Of a stretch of 64,000 bases of DNA, positions 53,775-62,520 are shown one piece after another. Each line of letters starts with the position of its first letter. The first letter of the stretch is position 1. Made by a program: the position numbers and the translations under genes. Source of the stretch: Paraburkholderia panacisoli (lineage in GTDB: Bacteria > Pseudomonadota > Gammaproteobacteria > Burkholderiales > Burkholderiaceae); the NCBI RefSeq assembly GCF_008369935.1, contig NZ_VTUZ01000009.1, forward strand, positions 186,001-250,000, in the 5' to 3' direction. A model generated the notes under the pieces. It was not told the origin of the DNA. It worked only from the letters and a program-made list of their open reading frames with translations, and searched no databases.

Positions 53775-55256
53775 GTCGGCCCTGAACAATTCGTTTCTCG
53801 TTGCACCGGCGTCACGCCGTCACGTCGGCAGCAATGCAGCAGTTGAGCAAAGCAGCGAGAACGAAGACGCAAAAAAGCCGCAGCTTCCTCAGGATCATCC
53901 GGAGGTTGTGGCCAGCGCCGCACAGTACAGCATGCATTGCATCGCCGAGCGCGCCTTTGAGCCAATTGCGATCAAGTTTTCCGTCCGTCTTCATGTGTCC
54001 GATAGCGGGCTCGATTGCACTTCGCCGCTTGATCATCGCGTGTAGTCCGCGTGTGATGCCCCGCCGCAAGCCGGGGTGGTAGATCCTCACGCCGTCGATA
54101 GCGACACCCTTGTATCCACGATCGACGATGGCGACTTCCGGCGTGGCGTCGCACAGGATTGCCGCCTGTTCCAGCGCTTCAGCCAGCGTATGACCGTCGT
54201 ACGGATTGCCCGGCATCGAGCGCATGCCAACTACCAGTCCTTCCTTGTGTGTCGTCGTGATCGACACTTTCACCCCGAATTCGTACGGTTTTCGGGCCTT
54301 GCCCTTGGCCAGGCACTCGACTTCCGGCGCGTGTAGTGCGTAGAGCTTGTTCCTGTCTTTCGGTTTCTGCGCGAGGATGCGCTTTGTTCGGCCTATCAGC
54401 TCCTGCAACGCAGTGCGGGCATGATCGGCTACCGAGTCGAGTTGCCGCTCGACGTCACGCATCACCCGTCCAACGCGTGAGCGTAGTGTGCGCAACGCTT
54501 TCCTCATGCGCTTGTACTGCTTCGCGTGAGCGTAGCGGCCAATCTGCAGCCCCAGGCGTGGCGCCTCGCGGTTGTAGTTCTGCCGCAGCTTCAGGCCGTG
54601 CCGTGCAGCAGCCTTTACCAGATGTTCGCGACACCGCTCAAGCAGGCGGGAATCAGTCGGATGCGTGATCGCCTTCTCCATGACAGTCGTATCAACAATC
54701 ACACGCTTCACGCTCGCGGCCTTGATCACGCCGGCGCGTTTAGCTGCATCGATCGTCTCGGCCAGCAACTCTTCAATGCCGGCTTCACCCAGCCGCTTGC
54801 GCCAGCGTGTCAGGCTCGATGGGTCGATAGGCGGTTCGGTCTGCAGGTACGTTTCGCCCGTAAATACCTGCCAGTAGGGGTTCTCCACCCATTGCCAGAC
54901 GACCTCTTCGTCGGACAGGTCAAAAGCGTGTTGCAGGTAGAGCAACCCCGCAATCAGGCGCAGTGACGTCGCAGGTCGACCCTTGCTTGAGACGAAGCTG
55001 CCGCTCATCGATGCGCCCAATCGTTCCCAGTTGATCAGCTCGGCCAAGCCGACCAATGGGTGCTTCAGGTTGATCTGTTCGCGCAGCGGTTGCCGGAAGA
55101 AATCTCCCTCCGTCACAGGCGTCTTCGGACCCATCTGCACCTCGTCGAAAAATGCAGGATTCTCACCTTAATGTGCCAGGTTCCTGCAATTTCCACAACC
55201 GAATTTCAGACTCAAAGCCTCACCCCGCAAGGCTTTGAAGATTGTTCAGGTCCGAC
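53775..55256 (-). mobile_element. complete IS5-like insertion sequence (1,482 bp)
   Basis: The element has matched terminal repeats, one intact transposase gene on the minus strand, and a 6-bp target duplication, and it can be excised in silico to restore its host gene. Intact ends and open frame suggest a recent insertion compared with the decayed IS21, IS6 and IS30 scraps elsewhere in the window. Confidence 0.88.
53812..55134 (-). CDS. IS5-like DDE transposase
   Basis: The 440-residue protein has the family N-terminus (FRQPLREQINLKHPLVGLAE, LRLIAGLLYLQHAFDLSDEE) and DDE core: Asp in VKRVIVDTTVMEKAITHPTD, Asp in EVAIVDRGYKGVAI, and Glu in RRSAIEPAIGHMKTDGKLDR. The C-terminus GALGDAMHAVLCGAGHNLRM is typical. 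ATG at 55134 follows GAGG; a GTG six bases earlier is possible. It cuts and pastes its own element. Confidence 0.9.
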   Translation of the reverse strand: MGPKTPVTEGDFFRQPLREQINLKHPLVGLAELINWERLGASMSGSFVSSKGRPATSLRLIAGLLYLQHAFDLSDEEVVWQWVENPYWQVFTGETYLQTEPPIDPSSLTRWRKRLGEAGIEELLAETIDAAKRAGVIKAASVKRVIVDTTVMEKAITHPTDSRLLERCREHLVKAAARHGLKLRQNYNREAPRLGLQIGRYAHAKQYKRMRKALRTLRSRVGRVMRDVERQLDSVADHARTALQELIGRTKRILAQKPKDRNKLYALHAPEVECLAKGKARKPYEFGVKVSITTTHKEGLVVGMRSMPGNPYDGHTLAEALEQAAILCDATPEVAIVDRGYKGVAIDGVRIYHPGLRRGITRGLHAMIKRRSAIEPAIGHMKTDGKLDRNWLKGALGDAMHAVLCGAGHNLRMILRKLRLFCVFVLAALLNCCIAADVTA

Positions 55257-55730
55257 TATCTATGCGCCACCGCCCGTCATCTACGGGCCGCCGGTGATAT
55301 ATGGACCGCGCCCCTGGCCCGGATACTATGGCTACCCCTACTGGTACGGCGGATATCGAGGTTATTACGGCCGCGGTTACTACGGCCCTCGTTACTATGG
55401 ACGTGGTTACTACGGCCGTGGGTACTACGGCCGCGGTTACTACGGCCCTAGTTACTACGGCCGCGGGTACTATGGACGTGGCTACTATGGGCATCGCGGG
55501 TGGCGCCATTAGAGCGCACGCGTGACTGTTTCCGTGAACACTATCTGGCGCCCGGGCTGACGGGGCTTCACCTGCTCAGTTATGCTCACAGTAGTTCGAC
55601 GCGTACCACGACCAACACCCGGGCAGAATAGCGGAAGCGCGCCTCGACACCATCGAGTCGCAGTAACACACGTCTCCTGGGCCGGCTGTCGGCTTCAGCT
55701 ATCGCCGGCACAATCGAAGGACCTATCCCA

Positions 55731-56027
55731 TTGACCTCAGAACATGACCGCACGCCCAGCGTACAAGACGACTTTCTGCAGACGCTCGTAAGGGACAAGA
55801 CCACCGTAAATGTGTTCCTCGTGAACGGCATCAGACTGAGTGGTCAACTGGCCGCCTTTGACCAGTTTGCCGTTCTGCTGGAGTCTGGTCCAGCCGCCGT
55901 GCAACTCGTATTCAAACATGCCATTTCGACCGTGATGCCGGCCAATGGCACGGGCCCGGCACGCGACCCGACCGGGGCGCCGGTGAGTGGCGACAAGCCG
56001 AATCACTCGCGAGCTCGCGTCCGATGA
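55731..56027 (+). CDS. hfq: Hfq-family RNA chaperone (paralogue)
   Basis: The 98-residue protein has both Sm motifs: TTVNVFLVNGIRLSGQLAAF with DQFAVLLES (Sm1) and VFKHAISTVMPAN (Sm2, with the YKHA-like KHAIST). The N-terminus differs from housekeeping Hfq (TSEHDRTPSVQDDFLQTLV), and the tail GAPVSGDKPNHSRARVR is short and basic. Hfq hexamers bind sRNAs and A/U-rich mRNA. The start is TTG at 55731 with AAGGA upstream; the nearest ATG is out of frame. Burkholderia species carry a second Hfq, and this probably represents such an accessory copy. Confidence 0.88.
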   Translation: MTSEHDRTPSVQDDFLQTLVRDKTTVNVFLVNGIRLSGQLAAFDQFAVLLESGPAAVQLVFKHAISTVMPANGTGPARDPTGAPVSGDKPNHSRARVR

Positions 56028-56321
56028 GTACCACCATGACATGCTGCGGCCTACGCTTCACCTACGCATAGCCACGCGACGTCTACGTCGTGAAGGTCAG
56101 AAAGGCGCTCACAATCCGTACTCTTCGGAACGGTAACTCCGGCGCGCCAAAGGGTCACGTCGCGTCCGGTACACCGACCGACCTGGCCACCCGACCGGAA
56201 GTAACCTTTGCGCGCTTGATGGTCATGTCCAGCCGTGCCGCGAAGGCCCGCCTGGAGCCGTTGTGTTTGAGTGTGCCTTGCAGATGTACATCAAGATTCA
56301 GACGACGACTCATGGCGCGGA

Positions 56322-56420
56322 ATGCTCCGTGTCGCCACGAAGGCCGCATCAGAGGTGACCAAGGCAGCTGACCAGGCAGTCGAGAATGCGACAAAGTCGA
56401 AGGCGGTGAAGAAACGTTGA
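56322..56420 (+). pseudogene. possible phasin-like C-terminal scrap
   Basis: One frame reads VATKAASEVTKAADQAVENA then TKSKAVKKR and stops, like the Ala/Lys-rich ends of phasins. No upstream part is visible in frame. This could be chance; the surrounding 56028-56610 has no other recognisable gene. Confidence 0.3.
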
Positions 56421-56610
56421 ACCCGCCGTGGTCGCGCCGCGCGGCGAGCTGACCGCTTGGCCACACCGCGCTATGGCTGCTGTCGGACAAGCCCTCTTCT
56501 CGTGTGCGCTGGTCGTTCATTCCGACGCACGTGATGTCCACCCACGTTTGTTATCCGGCTCACGTCCGAAACCAGCACACCCGGGAAGACCGTGTCACGG
56601 CGCGTTGTTG

Positions 56611-56642
56611 AAAAGGACTGGTCCGCTTCGGCGGACCGGTCC
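56611..56642 (-). terminator. rho-independent terminator of the cold-shock gene
   Basis: A 12-bp stem with one G-T wobble (56615-56626 with 56631-56642) closes a four-base loop, CGAA on the minus strand, and is followed on that strand by TTTT. It lies 28 bp after the cold-shock gene's stop codon. Confidence 0.85.
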
Positions 56643-56669
56643 CTACGCGACAGCGAGTTCGGTGAGGTG

Positions 56670-56873
56670 TCAGATTGGCTGTATGTTCGCCGCCTGCTTG
56701 CCCTTCGGACCTTGCTTGACTTCGAAGCTCACCTTTTGCCCGTCCTTGAGAGACTTGAAGCCCTCCGCCTTCACCTCCGAAAAATGAGCAAACAGGTCTT
56801 CGCCACCCTCATCCGGCGTGATGAAACCAAAACCCTTTGCGTCGTTAAACCACTTCACGGTACCCGTTGCCAT
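56670..56873 (-). CDS. cold-shock protein (CspA family)
   Basis: The 67-residue protein is a single cold-shock domain: TGTVKWFNDAKGFGFITPDE with RNP1 (KGFGFI), DLFAHFSEVKAEGFKSL with RNP2 (LFAHF), and QKVSFEVKQGPKGKQAANI. It binds single-stranded RNA and prevents structure. AGGAAA sits directly before the ATG. The 350 bp upstream on this strand before the next gene leave room for the long 5'UTR common in csp genes. A terminator follows. Confidence 0.95.
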   Translation of the reverse strand: MATGTVKWFNDAKGFGFITPDEGGEDLFAHFSEVKAEGFKSLKDGQKVSFEVKQGPKGKQAANIQPI

Positions 56874-57224
56874 TTTCCTGACCCTATTCAAAGACCGATG
56901 TGTTGTAAAACGCGACGGTGGACCGCCGCACACGCACACGTTTTTAACAGAGGAGAATGCTCTGAACAATTGGCGTTTCCGACAGGTGGGTCGCGGACAT
57001 ACCAACAGCTTGTGCGCTCGCTAACAGTGCTGTTGGCTGCAATGAAGCAGAATGTCATTCCAGGAGTCGGCCGGCGCTGGTCGCGTCAGCACTTACAAGA
57101 AGTTACGCGGGAAACCGCATGTTTTCCCTTATCGTCGCTTGGATTGGCCACAATTCCTTTTTCAAACCAGCGCTCGCACGATGGGTTTGGACTCCATAAC
57201 ACAACTTGCAGGGATGACACGGTC

Positions 57225-57506
57225 ATGGAAGCAAAAGACTATGACGGCAGCTCTTCGACGCATCGTGCTCATAGGCACCCCGTGACGCTGAGCGCGCAGG
57301 AGCTCGCGACGCTCTTGCGCCTGCGCAATGCGTCGGCCGAGACGAACGCAGTAACGCCGGACGTCATCGCCCTGCAAGCAGCGGGGCTAGTCCATTTCAT
57401 CGCGTCAGAAGACGGCGACGCCACGCTTGCGCTGACCGTAGACGGGAAGGTGCTGTTGCGGTTGCTTGGCGCCGAGCCAGCTGACCGCCCCCCTTATCCA
57501 AACTAA
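57225..57506 (+). CDS. conserved hypothetical protein (93 aa)
   Basis: The product has a hydrophilic N-terminus, then VTLSAQELATLLRLRNASAE, VIALQAAGLVHFIASEDGDA and TLALTVDGKVLLRLLG, a compact alpha-beta pattern with winged-helix flavour (helix, then LTxxGxxLL). I cannot name the family. Coding bias and pattern support a real gene; AGGGA lies rather far upstream. It is divergent from the cold-shock gene. Confidence 0.6.
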   Translation: MEAKDYDGSSSTHRAHRHPVTLSAQELATLLRLRNASAETNAVTPDVIALQAAGLVHFIASEDGDATLALTVDGKVLLRLLGAEPADRPPYPN

Positions 57507-57758
57507 TGGGGCGAGTTGTCCCAGTGCCCTGCGCGGTTCGGCCCTCGGCTGGACAACATCAACTGTCAGGCGAGAAGCAAGACGCGCTTGCATAACGGTT
57601 AGAATAACTTATCGACCTCGTACCAGAAGCGGTTCTCGCCCGCTTCAGAGCAGCTCGACCATGGGATACAGCGCATCCATGGCTCGGACTTACATCTTTT
57701 CGAGCATGACTTAACCTCGACGGCATGGGCTTGCGCCCCGGCCAACGAAACCACGACG

Positions 57759-58133
57759 TCAAACTTGAACCACGGCGAGAAGCGCCGGCACGTCGCCGAT
57801 GACACGACTCTGGTGTCCCTTGCCCGTCGTATCCTCAAGCAGTATCGCGCCTCCTGCCGCGACGCGACGTCGCTCACCGTCACTGGCCTCGAACTCAATC
57901 TCCCCACTGAGAAAAAATACCCACAGGCACGTGGGCGAAGGGTGAAGGTCTCCGACCCATCCGCTGGGCACGTGCACAAATCCGTAGCGGGTCGCTGCCG
58001 CGAAATCCGACACGTCAAAGGATTCAGCGGGGGGCGCGAAGTTGCGGGTAACCAGTTCGATGTTTACCGACGCAAAATGACTTTCGCCAACCGAGTCTGA
58101 AAACAGATGTGAAAACGACAGTGCAAACGCCAC
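57759..58133 (-). CDS. cupin-domain protein
   Basis: The 124-residue protein has a single cupin barrel: FVHVPSGWVGDLHPSPTCLW with a His, VFFLSGEIEFEASDGERRRV, and AILLEDTTGKGHQSRVIGDV with a second His. It starts at GTG 58133, with AAGGAG seven bases before; the longer in-frame frame has no RBS. Small cupins often bind metal; the substrate is unknown. No operon partner. The gap 57507-57758 holds nothing recognisable. Confidence 0.75.
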   Translation of the reverse strand: MAFALSFSHLFSDSVGESHFASVNIELVTRNFAPPAESFDVSDFAAATRYGFVHVPSGWVGDLHPSPTCLWVFFLSGEIEFEASDGERRRVAAGGAILLEDTTGKGHQSRVIGDVPALLAVVQV

Positions 58134-58562
58134 GGGGTTTCTCCTTCCGCGGCCTCTGTTCCAGTCGGCGTACAACGTGCACCGTCAGAGGGTCTCAGAG
58201 GTCTGTGTTATTCGGCGCCGCGCGAGACGTCGGCCGCACAACGACTCCCGTTGAGTGTCCCGCCCGCCGACCCGGGCGTCAAGGCACGGTGACGTGCAGC
58301 GAGGGCAACGCGCCAGCACGGCGAACCGGGTCGCAGAGGTGTGTCCGCTTCGCCGGGACTATTTCTGTCCTGGCCCGAGGTAAGGCGCACGTGGCTCCGT
58401 CGGCCCCAGCTCAACGCGAAATTTTCGGTTTCAGAACTCACAAACCCGTGGTCAACATCTCGGCCATCGGCGACGTTAAGGATGCAAGAGGCGGGAACCG
58501 TCCGCCTCCCGTCGCGACCCGCGCTCCTTCGCTGGTCGGCTTTGTACCTGCTGGAGCGGAAC
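58134..58562. other. gap between divergent small genes
   Basis: The stretch must hold promoters for the cupin gene and possibly for the gene at 58563. Frames are shadows; no family pattern or repeat was seen. Confidence 0.35.
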
Positions 58563-58844
58563 ATGAAAAGCGTGAACGGGCAGTCCCTGCGTTGCCAGGT
58601 CGAGAAATGGCTCGCACCGGCTCCGGCGGCATCGGTTCATGTGACCAGATTCAGTCGCGCCCGGTTGGGCGGGCGACGATGTGTGTACGTTGAGACGTCG
58701 TCATCACGCGGAGTGCGCGCGTTGTTCTTCTTCAGGCACGATGACGGCAGCTGGTATGTGTTTCCGCCTGCTGCCGACAGGCCGAGGGTGACTGCCGGCA
58801 GCATTGCTCGTGAGGGCTCGGCGCCGACGTCCATACCCCTGTAG
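58563..58844 (+). CDS. hypothetical protein (93 aa)
   Basis: The product reads LRCQVEKWLAPAPAASVHVT, RRCVYVETSSSRGVRALFFF and RHDDGSWYVFPPAADRP, an alternating strand pattern with aromatic residues. No membrane segment or domain I know. GGAG lies five to six bases before the ATG. It could be co-transcribed with nothing obvious. Likely real but unassigned. Confidence 0.5.
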   Translation: MKSVNGQSLRCQVEKWLAPAPAASVHVTRFSRARLGGRRCVYVETSSSRGVRALFFFRHDDGSWYVFPPAADRPRVTAGSIAREGSAPTSIPL

Positions 58845-59040
58845 CGCCGGGGACCATTGCGCGATGCGCTCGCTCCTAGCCCCGGGGGACGTCGCTCGGT
58901 GAGCCATGAGATTATTGTCGCCGGGTTGATTTCATCACTTCCCGCGTACGGCGCCGAATTGCCGGGAGGACAACACGTCGTCCCTATTACCACAGACAGG
59001 ACTCACGTCAACGGCATGCCGGGCAACACCGAGGAACCCC

Positions 59041-59261
59041 ATGTCGACAGATAAGACGAGTCCGATGAAGCCCGTGCGTTGGAGCGCATCGTAAGTGCCG
59101 CTCGCGACGTACAAGCCGCATCGAGCGCCCTTGAACGACACTTCGAGTCAGCTGGCGACTGGCGCGAATCGCTAAACCGAAAACCGCCCTCGTGTGACTT
59201 TCTCGCCGAAAAGATTATGTCGGAACTGCAGTGCTTGTCACACAGTGCGGCTCGCCGCTGA
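59041..59261 (+). pseudogene. small hypothetical gene with early frameshift
   Basis: An ATG at 59041 with GAGG six bases before it starts MSTDK, but the next codons stop soon. Moving one base gives DESDEARALERIVSAARDVQ, SALERHFESAGDWRESLNRK and FLAEKIMSELQCLSHSAARR, a coherent helical protein of about 73 residues. One lost A after GATAA explains it. Its 3' end overlaps the decayed narK by 47 bp, tail to tail. Confidence 0.45.
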
Positions 59262-60351
59262 AGCGCACCGCCAGCGCACACAGAGCGGACAGCGTGACGA
59301 GCACGCCGAGCGTCGCGAGGGTCTGCTGGATACTACCGACTCCCTTCATCAGAAAGCCCGCAGCCACCGCGCCGACATTGCCGCCCGCGCCGATGATGCC
59401 GGCCACGCCACCCAACGCCTTACGGTCGATGAACGGCACCAGCGCGTAGGTCGCGCCGCAAGCCATGTGCGTGAACAGGCCAAAACCAGCATGGCGACCA
59501 GGGCCAGGGCGATGCTGTTCGCGTGCGCAAAGCACACGAGGCCGAGGCCTTCGCCGACCATCGGCGCGCAGAGCAGGGTCGCACGGACGTCGAGGCCGCG
59601 ATGCGCAGCCGCCTTGTCGGACAGCCAGCCACCCAACGCGCGGGCGAACAGCGCGAGCAGCCCGAAGCTGCCAGCGGCGAGGCCCGCCGCCTTCAGCGAC
59701 AGGCGGAAATGGTCGACGTAATAGATCGCGGCGATGTTGTGAATGAATACCTCGACGCCGAAGCACGCCGCGTAGGTGATGAACAGCATCCACACACGGT
59801 AGTTCGCGCAGGCCGCGCGAAAGCTCGCCCAGCCGCCCTTCTTGCCGCCGTCGATGGCAATGCCGCGCGCGCAGTGCCGCGAAGTGGCCTTGCGGGCAGT
59901 CCTGCGTGAAGCGCCAGTAGAACGCGCCCATGACCGGCATTGCCAGCGCCGGAACAAGCAGCGCGAGGCGCCACGCCGACGATTCGCCGACGCCGAGCAT
60001 GATGGTCGCCGCTAGCAGCAGCGGCACGAGCGCCCGCGCGGCGCCGGCCCCGGTGTTGCCCCAGCCTGCCGTCGCCGCGTTGGCGGTGCCGACCACATTC
60101 GGCGCGAACATCATCGAGGTGTGGTACTGGCTGATGACGAAGCAGGCGCCCACCGCCCCGATGAGCAGACGGCACAGCAGGAAGCTCTCATAGCCGGTGG
60201 ACAGCGCGGCGCCGAGCACGGGAAACGCACCCATGAACAACAGACCCGAATAGACCTTGCGCAGCCCATAGCGGTCGCACATCGGACCGATCACGAGGCG
60301 CACCAGGATCGTCACGGCGACCGCGGCGATCCCGGGCACAGCGATGCCGCG
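59215..60351 (-). pseudogene. narK: nitrate/nitrite transporter (NarK) pseudogene
   Basis: From 60351 one frame reads LVRLVIGPMCDRYGLRKVYS, LIGAVGACFVISQYHTSMMF and APNVVGTANAATAGWGNTGA, as in NarK-type MFS nitrate/nitrite porters. Near 59875 it shifts to a second frame (ACFGVEVFIHNIAAIYYVDH, SFGLLALFARALGGWLSDKA) and near 59480, in a run of four T, it returns to the first frame (FGLFTHMACGATYALVPFID, GGVAGIIGAGGNVGAVAAGF). The first helices are missing at the N-terminus. Two compensating shifts leave the gene's ends in one frame, but the middle is scrambled. Confidence 0.8.
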
Positions 60352-60899
60352 TGACGCGTCGAGTCGGCGCCACAAGGTGTTGGACTGTGGCGATGCACGG
60401 CGTTGGTGCAGTGCAGCGCTGTTTTCGTGCGATAAGACGAGGCGGTGCGCGCGGTCGACCTCCATGGTGCCGGATCGGGTTCCGTCCATGGCTTCGCAGG
60501 ACCATAGAATCCGCCAAGGCCAAAGCTATTGGATTCCTTTCATGTCCACGCCGATCGTGACCATGCCGTCAGCCGAAGGCTTCGACGCGTTGCCGCATTT
60601 CCAGGTGGACTCGCTACCGGCTGTCCACCGGCCTTTGGTAATCATATAGACGACTCGTTCGGCAGCCGTCGCTAGTAGGGGATCCGGTCAGCGTCATCGC
60701 CCTTCATCAAAATCGACGTTTGAGCAACACGTCGTCGAATTGTCCAGCTCCACCGTCAGGGCCATAGCCCGGGTAGCACGCGGCAAAACCGGTCAAGGAG
60801 ATTTCCTGCGGTCAACGTCTCACTGATTGATGGCATGACTATTGCTGTGAGTCGGGGCGAGGTCAACGGTGGCCTCAGCGCATCAAATGTTCACCAGGC
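60352..60899. other. gap between narK remnant and structured leader
   Basis: The left end once held the lost narK 5' region. The remainder contains no recognised gene. A promoter for the leader transcript must lie near its right end. Confidence 0.35.
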
Positions 60900-60996
60900 C
60901 GCTCGTCTTGAGCGACCCGCAGGGACAAAGGCGTCCCGAGTGCCAGCTGCGCGACCGAGCAATCGGGGGCGCGGTTGCCCTCGGGACGCTTTTTTT
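60900..60996 (+). promoter_or_regulatory. ANTAR-type antitermination leader with terminator
   Basis: Hairpin P2 is GGGAC (60922-60926), hexaloop AAAGGC (60927-60932), GTCCC (60933-60937); its loop has A1 and G4 as ANTAR proteins require. A terminator pairs GCGTCCCGAG (60931-60940) with CTCGGGACGC (60980-60989) followed by seven T. The two share GTCCC, so they exclude each other, as in NasR/NasT control. A hairpin at 60900-60914 (CGCTC-GTCTT-GAGCG) sits where P1 would be but has a five-base loop. It precedes a PilJ-type sensor gene and lies beside narK. The role is inferred. Confidence 0.65.
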
Positions 60997-61077
60997 GCGT
61001 ATAACGCGTCGCCGCGAGTCCCGCTTGGGTCCACGCTGTGCGATTGGATCAACGGTCTCGGGAGAGTCGCCTTCACG

Positions 61078-61803
61078 ATGAAACAGCAGACAACCCTAAG
61101 TCTCGATGCCGTCTCCGGACAGGTCATTGGAGAGCTCATCAATCTGGCGGGCCGGCAGCGGATGCTCTCGCAACGCATCGTGCTGCACGTACTGCTCGCG
61201 TCGCATGGCGATTGCTCTGCGCTTGCCGCCGTTCGCGACTGCCTTGCTACGTTTACTCAAGCGCATGCCGATCTGGTGAGCGGCAACGAGCGCTTGCCGG
61301 GCGTGTTTTCACAAGCACTGCGTGAACTCTATTTCGGCAATCGCAAGGCCGACGAGCGGATTCAGCAATTTATCGCCCACGTGAACCGAGCGGTCGCGGG
61401 CGTCGAGTCGGGACGTGCGGAAGACCGGGGCCTCGTGGACGCCCTCGTCACCCAGGCGACGCCGCTGCTCGACCTTCTGCAGGACATCACGCTCGCGTAT
61501 CAACACGAGATGCGCGGCATCGAAGCGGCCGCGCTCAAGCGGCAGGCCGACATCGCCGAGCGGCTCGGCAGCATTTCGATGCAGGCCAATATCGTTGCGC
61601 TCAACGCGCGCATCTCGGCCGCGCGAGCGGGTCAATTCGGACGCGAATTCGCGGTGATCACGACCGTGCTCGCAGACATCATCAAAGAGATGGACGGGCT
61701 GATTCAAAGCGTCGTCGATACCCGCGGCGCTGGCGATATGCCGCCGCGGCGCGGCGTCCCAATTCGGGATTGGCATACCCGTGCGGACCGCCCAGTTCAA
61801 TAG
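61078..61803 (+). CDS. PilJ/NIT-type N-terminal domain sensor with short MCP signalling segment
   Basis: The 241-residue protein starts with the type IV pili methyl-accepting transducer N-terminal pattern (VIGELINLAGRQRMLSQRIV), shared with nitrate-sensing PilJ-like domains, and helical repeats to about residue 150. Near the end SMQANIVALNARISAARAGQ then FGREFAVITTVLADI match the MCP signalling hairpin, which binds CheW/CheA. There is no transmembrane segment, so it is a soluble receptor. It lies downstream of an ANTAR-type leader and beside a decayed narK, which suggests nitrate or nitrite sensing. A start at 61078 fits the domain; the RBS is weak. Confidence 0.75.
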   Translation: MKQQTTLSLDAVSGQVIGELINLAGRQRMLSQRIVLHVLLASHGDCSALAAVRDCLATFTQAHADLVSGNERLPGVFSQALRELYFGNRKADERIQQFIAHVNRAVAGVESGRAEDRGLVDALVTQATPLLDLLQDITLAYQHEMRGIEAAALKRQADIAERLGSISMQANIVALNARISAARAGQFGREFAVITTVLADIIKEMDGLIQSVVDTRGAGDMPPRRGVPIRDWHTRADRPVQ

Positions 61804-61946
61804 GATGTTGTCACGTCAAGGTGTCCGCGCCGTAGTAGTGCGATGGACGGAGCTTTTCTTAAAAGCCGGACGGATTGATGAGATGGTCACTCCGCCCCAC
61901 AAGGGGATTACGCTCGCGGAGTATTTCCTTACGCGGAGAAGCCATC

Positions 61947-62180
61947 ATGCAAGAAGTTACCCTTTCGCCTGACGCGGGCGAACAGTCAGGTAGAACACCC
62001 CGAGGATGTCTGGACGCGAGCGTTGTGCGATGCGTGCTGATGCCCTGGCTGCGGAAGAAGCAGTCGCTGCCCGGTCCAATCGTTGCGCAGGCCGAAGCCT
62101 GGGCGGCCGGTTGCCAGGACACCGTACCGAGACCTGATGCCCACGGAAGCCGCATCACCGTTCGTTCGCCTCTCGCGTGA
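61947..62180 (+). CDS. possible small hypothetical protein (77 aa)
   Basis: ATG at 61947 follows GGAGAAG and opens MQEVTLSPDAGEQSGRTPR, then VRCVLMPWLRKKQSLPGPIV. The pattern is weakly protein-like with no domain. A second open frame (62137-62343) overlaps its end in another phase. At most one of the two is likely real. Confidence 0.3.
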   Translation: MQEVTLSPDAGEQSGRTPRGCLDASVVRCVLMPWLRKKQSLPGPIVAQAEAWAAGCQDTVPRPDAHGSRITVRSPLA

Positions 62181-62520
62181 CGTCATCTTCAGTCGCGCAG
62201 CGCTGTGCCGTCACGTCGAGGAAGAGCCTTTTTCCCTCTCGGGCAGCACCGTGCGTAGTGCACCACGCCCTGCCCGCAAGATGGCTCAGGAAAACGCAAT
62301 GCGGCTCGACGCCGCTCCCGCCGAACAGCCGTCCCTCTTCTAAGCGCCGCGGCGTGCCCGGTGCGAAGCACGTGCCCGACGCCGAAAAAATTCTGTCCAC
62401 CCGCACACACGCATTTCTGCTTCGAGCGACTACAGTTAAGTAGTAGGGAGACTGTTGTGCCCGTGGAGCCAGTCCGCCTCACGGTTGCGGGCGGCATGCA
62501 GTACGAAGGTGTGAAAGAAA

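Larger units (their letters stand above)
53769..55262. repeat. 6-bp TATCTA target duplication and terminal inverted repeats of the IS
   Basis: TATCTA at 53769-53774 and 55257-55262 flank the element. The ends GTCGGCCCTGAACAAT (53775 onward) and, on the complement, GTCGGACCTGAACAAT (from 55256) differ at one base in sixteen. Confidence 0.85.
53638..55512 (+). pseudogene. Gly/Tyr-rich secreted protein gene split by an IS element
   Basis: The 5' part (53638-53774) encodes a signal peptide (MNRFVRFLVTAALGAGAASF) and VGVGIGVPGPVYVGPPVI. The 3' part (55263-55512) continues YAPPPVIYGPPVIYGPRPWP and about ten GYYGR/GYYGP-type repeats, ending GHRGWRH. Removing the IS and one copy of TATCTA (53769-53774 and 55257-55262) rejoins the frame exactly in VIY, giving a protein of about 128 residues. 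GAGGAG precedes the ATG. Such Gly-Tyr-Arg-rich secreted proteins occur in Burkholderiales with unknown function. The insertion inactivates it. Confidence 0.85.

Noticed and set aside
55360..55500. Tandem short repeats that could suggest a CRISPR array or VNTR
   Set aside because: Units are about 15 bp without spacers, stay in one reading frame and encode GYYGR-type repeats, so they are protein-coding.
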